Positions 37,143 to 46,225 of a stretch of DNA of 64,000 bases are shown one piece after another; positions within the stretch are counted from its first letter, which is position 1; each line of letters opens with the position of its first letter. The notes under the pieces were generated by a model that was not told the origin of the DNA, did no database searches, and saw only the letters and a list, made by a program, of their open reading frames with translations. The DNA lies in contig NZ_LMAS01000001.1 of the NCBI RefSeq assembly GCF_001509555.1, positions 688,969-752,968 of the forward strand. Direction: 5' to 3'. This DNA is from Bacillus sp. FJAT-29937 (GTDB taxonomy: Bacteria > Bacillota > Bacilli > Bacillales > Cytobacillaceae). The translations under genes were made by a program, and so were the position numbers.

Positions 37143-37493
37143 ATGGATAATAAGAAGAAGGATGTTGGCAAGAATATTGGCATTGATGAGACTTTGCCTC
37201 ATCAAATTGAAGCGCCTAGTTTCAAGGGAACAGGAATTAATATGGAAGCACCCTTTGAAAATTCACATGGCGTTGTCATTGGTGATAGCTTCTATTCTTC
37301 AGAAAATTCCCCTTTAGAAAATTGGAGCGAGGAAACGGATCCATCCATAATGGCTGGTGATGAATGGGTTCATCCGACAAATGATATAGGCTGGAATACG
37401 TCAGAAAACAAAGATCTGCTGGAAAGAAAAAAGCGGCCCCAGGGAGTTCCTTTTATGCACCCTACTCATGATGTGAGTAAGGGAACAGATTAA
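37143..37493 (+). CDS. DUF3905 domain protein
   Basis: 116-aa soluble protein. The segments LPHQIEAPSFKGTGINMEAPF, DPSIMAGDEWVHPTNDIGWNT and PQGVPFMHPTHDVS match the DUF3905 family, which seems restricted to spore-forming Bacillaceae and has no known function. It starts with ATG at 37143 after AAAGGGATG and ends at a strong terminator. It is acidic, without signal peptide or cysteine. Confidence 0.85.
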   Translation: MDNKKKDVGKNIGIDETLPHQIEAPSFKGTGINMEAPFENSHGVVIGDSFYSSENSPLENWSEETDPSIMAGDEWVHPTNDIGWNTSENKDLLERKKRPQGVPFMHPTHDVSKGTD

Positions 37494-37504
37494 ATGAACA
37501 AAAA

Positions 37505-37535
37505 CAAAAAATCCGGGGTCCCACCCTGGATTTTT
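37505..37535. terminator. Bidirectional terminator, DUF3905 gene / Ktr channel gene
   Basis: AAAATCCGGGGT and ACCCTGGATTTT form a stem with one G-T over CCC, with A and T runs. Confidence 0.83.
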
Positions 37536-37538
37536 CGA

Positions 37539-38903
37539 TTAACCTATAATAACTCTTTCTTTCGGGTAATGATAATTAGCTTTCTTTTTATTGCCTCCAA
37601 TAATAAACAAAAAGGAAGTTAACCCGATTCTTCCAATGAACATCAAAACCATTAGAACACATTTTCCAAAAACGCTAAGATCTGAAGTAATCCCCAAAGA
37701 CATGCCTACCGTACCAAACGCAGAGCAAACTTCAAAAAATATCTCAATAAGCTGATGCTGGCTATCAGAAATACTTAAAGCCACAACCGAAATAAAGCAC
37801 ATGACAATGGCTAAGAATGTAATAGCAAATGATTTCATAATATCATCTTCATGAAGTTCACGATTAAAGATCTTGATGTCACGATTCCCTTTTGCAAAGT
37901 GATAAATGAATAACATATTTAAAGCAAATGTTGTCGTCCGAATTCCCCCGCCAACAGAATTAGGGGATCCTCCAATAAACATAAGCAGACTCATAAGCAA
38001 CAGCGTTGGCGTCGTGAATTCGTTAATATCCATTGTTGTAACTCCGGCGCTTCTCGTCGTGGCTGCCTGGAAAAAGGAATAGAAAAAGCTTTTATGCCAT
38101 GTCATATCTTTAAAAAAATGTTGAAATTCAAATAACAAAATTAGGATTGTCCCAATTACGAGAAGAATTCCATATGTTACTGTCGTCAATCTTGTAAATA
38201 ATGAAAAACGGAAAGGATGTTCGGACTCCATTTTTTTCCTAAATAAATAATCCTTTACTTCAATTAATACAGGGAACCCAATGGCTCCAAGAATAATTTG
38301 TATAATCGTTATTAGTTGCACAAAATAATCGCCCGCGTAAGGTGCAAGGGATTCTCCTGTAATATCCATCCCCGCGTTTGTTGTCGCACTTACCGATGCA
38401 AACAAACCATGTATAAATGCTTCCTGCCAAGTAGGATAATATTTCAAAAAATGAAATCCAAAAATAAGTGCTCCTAAAAGCTCAATAAAGAGAATAATCT
38501 TGATTATTTCTCTAATTAATATTACAAGCCCTGATAATGAAAATTGATTATTATCAACCATTATTAGTTGGCGTTCGCGCAATCCAATTTTTCGGCCCAA
38601 AATCATCCAGAAAAATGTGCTGATGGCCATTATGCCAATACCCCCGAATTGCAAGACGATCATAATGATAAAATACCCAAAAACACTATATGTTTCTGAA
38701 ACATTAAAAACAGTCAAACCTGTGTCACTTACCACACTGACAGCTGTGAAGACTGTATCAATAAAAGCTACTTCGACCCCAGGTTTGTGAACTGCCGGGA
38801 TACTAAATAATAGAATTGATACAGTTATTGCCAATAAATAATAGCCTGAAATAACCTTGGCAGGTGATAGCTTTTCCAGCCAGATTCGTACCTTTCTCCA
38901 CAT
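37539..38903 (-). CDS. Ktr potassium uptake channel subunit (TrkH/KtrB/KtrD family)
   Basis: 454-aa membrane protein with four pseudo-repeats of the K+ channel type; filter-like motifs are visible as VSDTGL, TTNAGMD, TRSAGVT and FGTVGMS. Length and the opening RKVRIWLEKLSPAKVISGYYL fit KtrB/KtrD, which import K+ with Na+ coupling when a cytosolic KtrA/KtrC ring is bound. No RCK gene is adjacent, which favours KtrD (B. subtilis ykrM also stands alone), but KtrB is not excluded. The start is ATG at 38903. Confidence 0.88.
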   Translation of the reverse strand: MWRKVRIWLEKLSPAKVISGYYLLAITVSILLFSIPAVHKPGVEVAFIDTVFTAVSVVSDTGLTVFNVSETYSVFGYFIIMIVLQFGGIGIMAISTFFWMILGRKIGLRERQLIMVDNNQFSLSGLVILIREIIKIILFIELLGALIFGFHFLKYYPTWQEAFIHGLFASVSATTNAGMDITGESLAPYAGDYFVQLITIIQIILGAIGFPVLIEVKDYLFRKKMESEHPFRFSLFTRLTTVTYGILLVIGTILILLFEFQHFFKDMTWHKSFFYSFFQAATTRSAGVTTMDINEFTTPTLLLMSLLMFIGGSPNSVGGGIRTTTFALNMLFIYHFAKGNRDIKIFNRELHEDDIMKSFAITFLAIVMCFISVVALSISDSQHQLIEIFFEVCSAFGTVGMSLGITSDLSVFGKCVLMVLMFIGRIGLTSFLFIIGGNKKKANYHYPKERVIIG

Positions 38904-39096
38904 AAATCACATTTCCCTTCAATTCTTCTCATACCCTCTATCATAAAGAATAACTCTATATTATGAAAGTAATTCCTGCTTGGTTTTTTCCTTATCGAAA
39001 AATATTACCACTTATGATAAGACTGTTTTTAATCATACTACAATTACAGGGAAAATATCATCCTCTGTCATACCATTAAATAGGAGTTGTGAAGAA

Positions 39097-39294
39097 ATGG
39101 CAAATAGTAGCAATAAATTATTAGTTCCCGGAATTGAACAATATTTAGATCAAGTTAAATATGAAATCGCACAAGAATTTGGCGTACACCTAGGTTCAGA
39201 TACCGTATCTCGCGCAAATGGTTCAGTAGGCGGGGAGATTACGAAGAGATTAGTGAAGCAAGCACAGGCTCAGATGTCTGGAAATAATATTTAG
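39097..39294 (+). CDS. Alpha/beta-type small acid-soluble spore protein
   Basis: 65-aa SASP that coats spore DNA and protects it. The family core is intact: [22 protein letters not shown], the GPR cleavage region ([13 protein letters not shown]) and [15 protein letters not shown]. The start is ATG at 39097 after TAGGAG; the upstream in-frame extension is not SASP-like. A CATACTA at 39034-39040 could be a sigma-G -10 element, but the -35 is poor. Expected expression is in the forespore. Confidence 0.96.
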   Translation: MANSSNKLLVPGIEQYLDQVKYEIAQEFGVHLGSDTVSRANGSVGGEITKRLVKQAQAQMSGNNI

Positions 39295-39330
39295 CCAGAA
39301 GTGAATTTAACTGAATACATGATGGATTCA

Positions 39331-39362
39331 AAAAAAGTCCGGGTAAATGCACCGGACTTTTC
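39331..39362. terminator. Bidirectional terminator after the SASP gene
   Basis: AAAAGTCCGG and CCGGACTTTT are perfect arms around GTAAATGCA. Confidence 0.88.
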
Positions 39363-39375
39363 ATTTCGATTTACT

Positions 39376-40548
39376 TTAATCCCTATCTTTATCCTTCTTA
39401 TTCTCGTTTTGATGCTTCCAATCCTTGTCATGATCACTCTTGCCATTGTTTTTTCCGTTGCCGTGATTGGAATTAGATTTTCCTTTATTATGCTCTTGGC
39501 CATTCGATTTTGATTGAGATTCTTTTCCATTTCCTCTTTGATTGGAAGGATTTCCTTCTTTATTATTCTGCTTATTTTTTTCATTATTATTTTTTTTTAC
39601 ATTTTCCTGTTTGTTGCCGTTGTTATTCTTGTTACGTTCCTCCTTTTTTTCTTGACCAGGAGGGATTGATTTTTCAAATTGACCTTTGTTTGAGTGGTCA
39701 GATGTATGACTTGGTTTAGAATTTTGTTCTTTTTTAAGCTGACCTGGCGGGATTGCAGAAGGTTTATCATTCTTAATATTTTTGTTTTCTATATTGTTAG
39801 TCTGTTGAGTTTGATCCGGCTTCTTATTTTCTTGTTCTTTCTGTTTATTAGACTCTAAATTGTTTTCTGTTTTCTTTTTCAATTGCGTTTCTTTATATGA
39901 CCCAATGGATAATCCTTTTTCCTTCGCTTCTTTCCTATCATTAGTGGATGCATCCATAACCTTTACATCAAGCTTTTCCTTTTGAATATTCTCTTTAATT
40001 TCAGTAATTTCTTCGTCCCACTTCGCTTCAAGCTCTTTATTTTCTTTCTTTGTATTTACAGTGGCAATAACAATCTCATAATTCTCTCTAGCATATCCTT
40101 GATTTTTTATTTCCTCTATAATCTGACCCGTGATCACTTGAATATTTTTTTTCTTCCAATCATGAATGTGTTTAACTATTTGTTCCCCTTCTTCATTGTA
40201 AGGCAGAATGTCAATTACTTGAAACTTTTCATTAATCGCCAATTCAATACTAGGATTAATATCAATAGACATATAGGCATAAACCTCATTATTTCCATTG
40301 AAAGTAAAAACAGTCGAGGATACAAGCATAATCATTAAAGCTGCTGCTATGACTGCTTTAGCTTTAAAGCTTGAAAAAATGGAAAATAGTGACCGATGAT
40401 TGGTCGAATCGGTACTTAATGGGTAAAATTCGATTTCCTGACCAATTTCGTATTGTCTATTAAGTTTTGCAGCACGCAGAAATTCACCTTCTGGGGTTAA
40501 TAGTGTTAAAAAACGTTCATTTATTTCCATTATTATTCCTGTTTTCAC
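39376..40548 (-). CDS. rsgI: RsgI-type anti-sigma factor
   Basis: 390-aa membrane protein. Residues 1-55 are the RsgI N-terminal domain that holds SigI (GIIMEINERFLTLLTPEGEF). One membrane helix is near 65-83 (AVIAAALMIMLVSSTVF). An extracellular conserved domain starts YAYMSIDINPSIELAINEK. The last 180 residues are Lys/Asn/Gln/Gly-rich low complexity, longer than in B. subtilis RsgI, and could lie in the cell wall. It overlaps sigI by four bases (ATGA). Confidence 0.93.
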   Translation of the reverse strand: MKTGIIMEINERFLTLLTPEGEFLRAAKLNRQYEIGQEIEFYPLSTDSTNHRSLFSIFSSFKAKAVIAAALMIMLVSSTVFTFNGNNEVYAYMSIDINPSIELAINEKFQVIDILPYNEEGEQIVKHIHDWKKKNIQVITGQIIEEIKNQGYARENYEIVIATVNTKKENKELEAKWDEEITEIKENIQKEKLDVKVMDASTNDRKEAKEKGLSIGSYKETQLKKKTENNLESNKQKEQENKKPDQTQQTNNIENKNIKNDKPSAIPPGQLKKEQNSKPSHTSDHSNKGQFEKSIPPGQEKKEERNKNNNGNKQENVKKNNNEKNKQNNKEGNPSNQRGNGKESQSKSNGQEHNKGKSNSNHGNGKNNGKSDHDKDWKHQNENKKDKDRD

Positions 40549-41291
40549 GTTTCCAACACCCCTTTAATATAATCCCTTAAATACACATAATCACCAATTA
40601 ATATGAGTGACATAGCAATTATGTATTTTCTATTTCTTTCAATTGTCTTTCTACTAATAGAAACATAGTTTTCGAGCTGTTTAATGGGCAATCTTTTCTT
40701 TTCAAGCAACATTTGTTTCAGCTCGCTATGTTCCGCAATCAATTGTGCTACCATCATTGCATTTTTTCTTGCATCCGCATGCTTTGGTGATTGCTGAAGT
40801 AAATCATTGAATGAAAGCTCGAATTGATTAAGAACTTCATTAAATTGAAGGATTTCTTCCCTTCTTAATTCTTCATCTGTTTTCCTTTTGTAATCATTTA
40901 ATGAAAGCTCATTTTCAATCGTATTTCCAGTCTGATCTTCTTCTCTTTCATTTGCCGAGTAATCAAGCTTCAAAACTTGGTGCTTTGATTGAGTCCGAAT
41001 GTAATCAATAACCCTTCTTTTAATTAAGACTTCAGAAAAACTTATTAATGAACTCCCTTTTTCAGGAGAATATTTTTGGATCGCTTCATTAAAAGCAATT
41101 AGACCTATACTGAATTCATCATCCGAGTCATGTATATATCTTTTACAAACGGATGACACGGTCTTAGCAATAAATGGTTTATATGAATGTATTAGTTCAT
41201 TTTGTAGAATTGTATCGCCTTGCTGAATTAAATAAACTGTTTCTTCCATTGTTTTTTTTCGCTTTTTTGCCATGAACAACAAACCTAGCAA
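40545..41291 (-). CDS. sigI: RNA polymerase sigma factor SigI
   Basis: About 248-aa sigma-70-family factor for heat and envelope stress. The block LIHSYKPFIAKTVSSVCKRYIHDSDDEFSIGLIAFNEAIQKYSPEKG is region 2 of SigI, and SRKTIERNRKYIIAMSLIL is the C-terminal DNA-binding helix. The best start is TTG at 41291 (spacing six from GAGGTG), giving MLGLLF like B. subtilis SigI; the GTG at 41300 has no room for a binding site. A possible self-recognised promoter lies upstream. Confidence 0.93.
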   Translation of the reverse strand: MLGLLFMAKKRKKTMEETVYLIQQGDTILQNELIHSYKPFIAKTVSSVCKRYIHDSDDEFSIGLIAFNEAIQKYSPEKGSSLISFSEVLIKRRVIDYIRTQSKHQVLKLDYSANEREEDQTGNTIENELSLNDYKRKTDEELRREEILQFNEVLNQFELSFNDLLQQSPKHADARKNAMMVAQLIAEHSELKQMLLEKKRLPIKQLENYVSISRKTIERNRKYIIAMSLILIGDYVYLRDYIKGVLET

Positions 41292-41325
41292 TAGCCTCAC
41301 CTCTTATCCAAAACACATTATATCA

Positions 41326-41354
41326 TACGATGGCGAGGGACGTTTTTTAAGGGT
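41326..41354 (-). promoter_or_regulatory. Candidate sigma-I promoter of sigI-rsgI
   Basis: On the minus strand ACCCTT followed by an A tract (41349-41354 and on), 19 bp, then CGTA at 41326-41329. This resembles the C-rich -35 and CG(A/T)A -10 of sigma-I promoters as I recall them. A TATAAT at 41318-41323 could be a sigma-A -10 but has no -35. Confidence 0.45.
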
Positions 41355-41429
41355 GGGGCTGCATGATAAGGAAAAGAGAACTAATAAAAGTCCTCTTTTT
41401 CTTATATGTTTATATATCTTTACAAATTA

Positions 41430-42704
41430 TTAGTCGTTTTTTCCATTGCCTTTATTTTCATGGTCCTTTTTATGTGAATGTTTTTGATCATGCTTTGCTG
41501 CTTGAGCCTGCTTTTCGGCTATTTTTACCTCTTTACGTTGTTCTTTTACTTCTTCACGAGCTTGCTTTGCTTCTTCACGGGCTTGCTTTGCTTCTTGTTT
41601 AGCAGCTTCACGCTTTTGTTTTTCTTCTTGTTTCACTAATTCACGGGCTTTTTTCTCTTCTGCCTTAGCTAATTCACGGGCTTGTTTTTCCTGTTGTTTC
41701 TTTAATTCATGTGCTTTTTTCGCCTCAGCACGCTCCTTAGCTTTCTCTGCTTTTTCCTTTTGCTTCTTATTTTCCCCTTCAGCTTGAGGAGTTTTCTCTT
41801 GGATTACAGCTTCATCATGATCCTTGTTTACAACTTCTTGATCTGTTTTATCAGCTTCTGCAGCTGTATTCTCATCCTTGCTTACTTCTACATTTGTTTT
41901 TTGGGAGATATCCTCTGATGCAACATCTATTCCATATTTTTCATTTAGTTTCTCAATCTTTTTCGCTAATTTCGCATAGCTTTTATCAATATTTTTTTGC
42001 AGTGCAGCCTTTGCAACTGGATTTTTCACCTTTTCCATTGCTGCTTTTAAAGCAATAATGTTCTGTGACATTAATTCTTGCAATTCATCGGCTGGCTTTT
42101 CTGCTTTCTCTACATCTACCTTCACTTCATCATTTGCAGACACTTCTTCAGCCTTAGTCTTTTCTGTATCGGTCTGTTCTGCTTTTTCAGTATCCTTCTC
42201 TGCTGGCTCTTCGCTCGTTGTAACCTCTTGCTCTTTATTTTCTACTTTTGATAAATTTTTTAACGCTTCTTCAATTACTTTCATTGCCTCTTCTTCTTTT
42301 TCTTTTGCAAAAAGAGCTTCAGCTTCTGCTAGTCGCTCTGCTGCAAATGTGGCTAGTAATTTAGCTTCCTTTTCATCGTCAAAAGTAAGGGCTAATTTGA
42401 TTTTTTCTAAGGCAATTTTTGCAAAGTAGAAAAAGTTCCCAGGGACTAGAGATGGCTTTTCAGCACTCACCGCATCTTCTGTGCCTTCTTTATGATTCGT
42501 TTCTGCATCTAATTCTTTATTTTCAGTTTGGACTTCATTTTCATTTGTTTGATTGTCCAAAACTACCGTTTGATATTCTTCTTGGCTTTCTGTATTTTCG
42601 GCTGCCGACGTTAGTAAGGCAGAAAATGTAAATGTTCCTGCTAAGACTAATGCTAAAGTTCCTTTTGCTATTTTGTTTAATTCCTTAGTTGATAAAAATT
42701 TCAA
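41430..42704 (-). CDS. DUF5667 secreted protein with a long charged coiled-coil tail
   Basis: 424-aa precursor. An N-terminal signal peptide ends near ALLTSAAENTES. Residues 90-150 form the DUF5667 domain (LVPGNFFYFAKIALEKIKLALTFDDEKEAKLLATFAAERLAEAEALF). The rest is Glu/Lys/Ala-rich, with a C-terminal run of heptad-like units (QEAKQAREEAKQAREEVKE) that should form a long coiled coil, and a His/Lys-rich end. No sortase motif or wall-binding module was seen. The start is TTG at 42704 after GAGGTGA. A sigma-I-like promoter precedes it, which ties it to the adjacent sigI-rsgI. Function unknown. Confidence 0.85.
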   Translation of the reverse strand: MKFLSTKELNKIAKGTLALVLAGTFTFSALLTSAAENTESQEEYQTVVLDNQTNENEVQTENKELDAETNHKEGTEDAVSAEKPSLVPGNFFYFAKIALEKIKLALTFDDEKEAKLLATFAAERLAEAEALFAKEKEEEAMKVIEEALKNLSKVENKEQEVTTSEEPAEKDTEKAEQTDTEKTKAEEVSANDEVKVDVEKAEKPADELQELMSQNIIALKAAMEKVKNPVAKAALQKNIDKSYAKLAKKIEKLNEKYGIDVASEDISQKTNVEVSKDENTAAEADKTDQEVVNKDHDEAVIQEKTPQAEGENKKQKEKAEKAKERAEAKKAHELKKQQEKQARELAKAEEKKARELVKQEEKQKREAAKQEAKQAREEAKQAREEVKEQRKEVKIAEKQAQAAKHDQKHSHKKDHENKGNGKND

Positions 42705-42765
42705 TTTATTTCACCTCATAGTTTTTTTCTGACTTTCTTAGCGGCCGCTATTTTCACTACAACTG

Positions 42766-42795
42766 TACGGAGATGATTAGATGGTTTTTGGGGGT
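42766..42795 (-). promoter_or_regulatory. Candidate sigma-I promoter of the DUF5667 gene
   Basis: On the minus strand ACCCCC (42790-42795) runs into AAAAACC, then CGTA (42766-42769) with 20 bp between the elements; the start codon is about 60 bp downstream. Confidence 0.5.
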
Positions 42796-42820
42796 TATTA
42801 GATAAAAAAATTAATAAACA

Positions 42821-42855
42821 CAAAAAAAGCCTTAACAAAATTTGTTGTTAAAGCT
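42821..42855 (-). terminator. Terminator after the 158-aa membrane protein gene
   Basis: On the minus strand AGCTTTAACA and TGTTAAGGCT pair (one G-T), then TTTTTTTG. Confidence 0.78.
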
Positions 42856-42863
42856 AAAAAAAC

Positions 42864-43337
42864 TTATAAGACACTTTGTTTCCTGACCGTTAATATTAAC
42901 CACTTGACTAGAAACCCAATGACTAATCCTGGAATCAAAAAAAGCATAGGCAGAAACACTGGCCCAAATAACACCCCAAAAAGGGTAAGCTTTGTTGAAT
43001 ACATTAGCCCTACTGTAATAAAATAGGCACTAAAGACAAACGGAAGGTAGGAAAACTCTTCGGTTTTTGTCATGGCACTGCGATAGGCATCCCACATCGC
43101 AAACATATATAAACATGGATAAAACATTAACCATTGGAAATCAGTCACTTTGATCGCATTATCAATTTCCCCCATAAAGCTATACATGATGGCCATATTG
43201 AAATTGCTGTACACATTAATCATAAATTCGAGCACAACTAAAAATATGCCCTTCCATAATTGTCCCGATAATAACTGACTAAATCCAGGCAGAGCAATAC
43301 TCCATAATATAGCTTCCACTTTTGTAAACGTTTTCAT
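42864..43337 (-). CDS. Membrane protein of unknown function
   Basis: About 157 aa with four hydrophobic segments. It opens MKTFTKVEAILWSIALPGFSQLLSGQLWKG, a pattern shared with small TM2-like or DUF5683-like membrane proteins in which GxGQ/SQLLSGQ follows helix 1. Start is uncertain: ATG at 43337 has GGTGAT close upstream; TTG at 43352 is the alternative. It is a single gene with its own terminator, between the DUF5667 gene and prfC. Function unknown. Confidence 0.75.
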   Translation of the reverse strand: MKTFTKVEAILWSIALPGFSQLLSGQLWKGIFLVVLEFMINVYSNFNMAIMYSFMGEIDNAIKVTDFQWLMFYPCLYMFAMWDAYRSAMTKTEEFSYLPFVFSAYFITVGLMYSTKLTLFGVLFGPVFLPMLFLIPGLVIGFLVKWLILTVRKQSVL

Positions 43338-43450
43338 CTCATCACCAGCCAAGTTTCGATAGTATTATTTTGCTCTGGAACAGTGTTAAATATTTTCCAT
43401 ATCCCAAATAATTTCCAATTGAATTCCTACAACATTCGACAAATAAGCAA

Positions 43451-43496
43451 AAAAAAGTGAAAGAACAGCTTAAAATAAGCAGTCCTTTCACTTTTT
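43451..43496 (-). terminator. Terminator after prfC
   Basis: A long stem: AAAAAGTGAAAG with CTTTCACTTTTT, and inner TGCTT/AAGC pairing, followed by T residues on the minus strand. Confidence 0.83.
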
Positions 43497-43541
43497 CTCC
43501 ATAATAAAGACTATATTTACCATACAAAATTAGAAAATATA

Positions 43542-45122
43542 TTAATGCTCTGCATCCATCGGATTATACAATTTAATTTCTGGATTCTTTTCCTGGAACC
43601 AGCGAAGAGCGAAATCATTCTCGAATAAGAATACATTATGATCAAATCGGTCATGGACAAGAAGGCTTCTTGCGCTCGAAAGATTTTCATTCACATGATC
43701 TCCATCAACCCAGCGAACAATTTTTGAACCAATTCTCTCCATAATGACTTCTGTGTTATATTCATTTTTCATTCGATGCTCAAACACTTCAAACTGGAGC
43801 TGTCCAACCGCTCCCAAAAGTAAATCCTCAGTTTTAACTGTTTTATAAAGCTGAATTGCACCTTCTTGAACTAGCTGCTGAATCCCTTTATGGAAATGTT
43901 TTTGTTTCATCACGTTTTTCGCATAAACCCGAACAAAAAGCTCAGGCGTAAATTGCGGCAGCCGTTCAAATTGGAAATTATCTTTCCCTGATGTTAAAGT
44001 ATCACCAATTTGATATGTTCCAGTATCATAGATCCCGATAATATCACCGCTGACAGCTACATCAACAGTGCTTCTATCATCTGCCATAAATTGCGTTGAC
44101 TGTGCTAGCTTAATTTGTTTACCTAGTCTTGGGATATTCACAGACATCCCTCGCTCAAAACGGCCAGAACATATTCTAAGGAAAGCAATACGGTCACGAT
44201 GTGCAGGATTCATATTAGCTTGGATTTTAAAGATAAAACCTGAAAAGCTTTCAGATAATGGATCAATCTCACCAGCAGTAGAGTTCCTCGCTTGCGGCGG
44301 CGGTGCAAACTGGAGATAGGACTCTAGAAATGTTTGTACCCCAAAGTTCGTTAAAGCACTGCCAAAGAAAACGGGAGTAAGTTCTCCCTCTTTTACTTTT
44401 TCTACAGAAAACTCGTTCCCAGCTTCATTTAAAAGCATAATCTCTTCGAGTGTTTGCTCATAAAGACCTGATTTCTTAATTGTATGATCACCATCAATTT
44501 CTCCATCTTCATTCAAGGGAAGGAAGCGATCACTTTCTTCAACACGGAATTGTTCAATTCGATTATTAAAACGATCATAAATTCCAAGGAATTCTTTCCC
44601 CATTCCAATCGGCCAATTCATCGGATATGATTGGATACCCATTACTTCTTCAAGCTCAGCTAGAAGCTCTAATGGAGATCTTCCTTGCCGGTCGAGTTTA
44701 TTAATAAATGTGAATATAGGTATGCCCCTCATTCGGCATACTTTAAAAAGCTTTAATGTCTGCTCTTCTATCCCTTTTGCTGAGTCAATTATCATCACTG
44801 CACTGTCAACAGCAGTTAAAGTCCGGTACGTATCTTCACTGAAATCCTGATGCCCAGGTGTATCCAGGATATTTACACGTGCGCCGTTATAGTCAAATTG
44901 CATCACACTGGACGTAACGGATATTCCCCGCTGCTTCTCAATTTCCATCCAGTCACTTGTTGCATATTTTCCCGTCTTCTTTCCCTTTACAGTCCCAGCA
45001 TCCCTGATTGCGCCCCCAAATAAAAGGAGCTTCTCCGTTAAGGTTGTTTTCCCTGCGTCCGGGTGAGAGATGATTGCAAAGGTTCTGCGTGATAATACTT
45101 CCTCTTTTAATTTATTGCCCAT
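43542..45122 (-). CDS. prfC: Peptide chain release factor 3
   Basis: 526-aa translational GTPase that removes RF1/RF2 from the ribosome after peptide release. The GTPase motifs are intact: [15 protein letters not shown] (P loop), [11 protein letters not shown] (switch), [12 protein letters not shown] and [10 protein letters not shown]. The C-terminal half matches RF3 domains II and III. Length fits the family. The start is ATG at 45122. RF3 is absent from B. subtilis but common in other Bacillaceae. Confidence 0.96.
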   Translation of the reverse strand: MGNKLKEEVLSRRTFAIISHPDAGKTTLTEKLLLFGGAIRDAGTVKGKKTGKYATSDWMEIEKQRGISVTSSVMQFDYNGARVNILDTPGHQDFSEDTYRTLTAVDSAVMIIDSAKGIEEQTLKLFKVCRMRGIPIFTFINKLDRQGRSPLELLAELEEVMGIQSYPMNWPIGMGKEFLGIYDRFNNRIEQFRVEESDRFLPLNEDGEIDGDHTIKKSGLYEQTLEEIMLLNEAGNEFSVEKVKEGELTPVFFGSALTNFGVQTFLESYLQFAPPPQARNSTAGEIDPLSESFSGFIFKIQANMNPAHRDRIAFLRICSGRFERGMSVNIPRLGKQIKLAQSTQFMADDRSTVDVAVSGDIIGIYDTGTYQIGDTLTSGKDNFQFERLPQFTPELFVRVYAKNVMKQKHFHKGIQQLVQEGAIQLYKTVKTEDLLLGAVGQLQFEVFEHRMKNEYNTEVIMERIGSKIVRWVDGDHVNENLSSARSLLVHDRFDHNVFLFENDFALRWFQEKNPEIKLYNPMDAEH

Positions 45123-45312
45123 ATATTTTCCTCACTGACTTTCAAATTTAATCGTACCTTTAATTTTATCATTTTTAAAAAACATATTGCAATACTGTAT
45201 TCCATAACACATGACATTTTGCAAACGGTTATAAAAATAGCTTTGAAGGCAAATAGTGACTATAATTAAATTATCTATTAGACTTTAAATATTCAATCTG
45301 GAGTTGATTCTG

Positions 45313-46188
45313 CTGGATTCGATTACACATACTTTATTCGGGCTTGCCCTTTATGGAACTGTCGATAAAAAGGATTTGGATAAAAATCATAAAAGAGCTT
45401 ATCTTGTAACTGCGGTCGGTGCAAGTCTAATTCCTGACATTGATGTCATATCAAGGATTTGGGATACAGAGGGCCTGTACCAAATGTGGCACCGAGGAAT
45501 TACTCACTCTGTTTTCTTAACACCCATTTGGGCCCTGTTATTTTCACTCATTTGTTTGGCCATTTTTAAAATCAAAGATATGAAATTATTCCTGCTTGGA
45601 TGGCTTGCTGTTTTCATACATAATACGAGCGATCTTTTTAATGCTTGGGGAACTGGGTATTTAGAGCCGTTTTCCTCTAAAAGGATTACATTTGGGACGA
45701 TCCCAATCGTTGATTTAGTGTTTTGGGGAATTTTGGGGCTTGCTTTTATTTTTTCAAGAAAAGGGAAGAAAAAGCCTTCTTATTATTTTAAGCTTGCTTG
45801 GGCATTCATTGCCTTACATTTAATCGTTCAAACGACTCAAGGGTATATTATCTACAAGCAATATGATGATCAATATGAGCAAGTGGCTCTTTCTGCCGGT
45901 TTTATTCCATGGACTTTTTCTGTTATTACGATGAATGATAATCAGGTGACTATTTTTCAAGACAATCTTTTTCAGGACAAAAAGGTTCAATATGTTCTTG
46001 AATCTGCACCCGAAGCCGACTTAGACAAATTATTTGATGAGCGCCCGGAAGCAAAAACCCTTTATGAGTGGTCCCCATTCGTTGTGCTAGTAAACGATAA
46101 GGAGCGTCTCGGCTTATATGACCCACGATTTTATCGTAATGGACAATCATTTTTATTTGAATACATTGAGAAAAACGAAATAAGATGA
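45313..46188 (+). CDS. Membrane-bound metal-dependent hydrolase-like protein (YdjM/DUF457)
   Basis: About 291 aa. MDSITHTLFGLALYG and LIPDIDVISR, then HRGITHSVFLTP, give the conserved His/Asp residues of the YdjM/YfhP family, with four to five membrane helices and a C-terminal soluble domain of about 120 residues. Enzyme activity has not been shown for the family. By family alignment the protein should begin at CTG 45313, nine bases from GGAG (45300-45303); TTG 45304 has no spacing at all. The stop lies in the stem of the next terminator. Confidence 0.85.
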   Translation: MDSITHTLFGLALYGTVDKKDLDKNHKRAYLVTAVGASLIPDIDVISRIWDTEGLYQMWHRGITHSVFLTPIWALLFSLICLAIFKIKDMKLFLLGWLAVFIHNTSDLFNAWGTGYLEPFSSKRITFGTIPIVDLVFWGILGLAFIFSRKGKKKPSYYFKLAWAFIALHLIVQTTQGYIIYKQYDDQYEQVALSAGFIPWTFSVITMNDNQVTIFQDNLFQDKKVQYVLESAPEADLDKLFDERPEAKTLYEWSPFVVLVNDKERLGLYDPRFYRNGQSFLFEYIEKNEIR

Positions 46189-46209
46189 GGACTTGAAACC
46201 CTCATCTTT
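46182..46209. terminator. Bidirectional terminator before ykvT
   Basis: AAGATGAGG and CCTCATCTT pair around ACTTGAAAC, with T residues downstream on both strands. Confidence 0.82.
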
Positions 46210-46225
46210 GTTTTCACTCATTCCA

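Noticed and set aside
39301..40338. Plus-strand frames opposite rsgI
   Set aside because: Antisense to the Lys/Asn-rich RsgI tail, hydrophobic only because of that composition.
42058..42429. 123-codon Ser/Phe-rich plus-strand frame
   Set aside because: Shadow of the Glu/Lys/Ala-rich DUF5667 protein on the other strand.
43342..43527. 61-codon minus-strand frame after prfC
   Set aside because: It runs through the prfC terminator stem and has no binding site or family resemblance.
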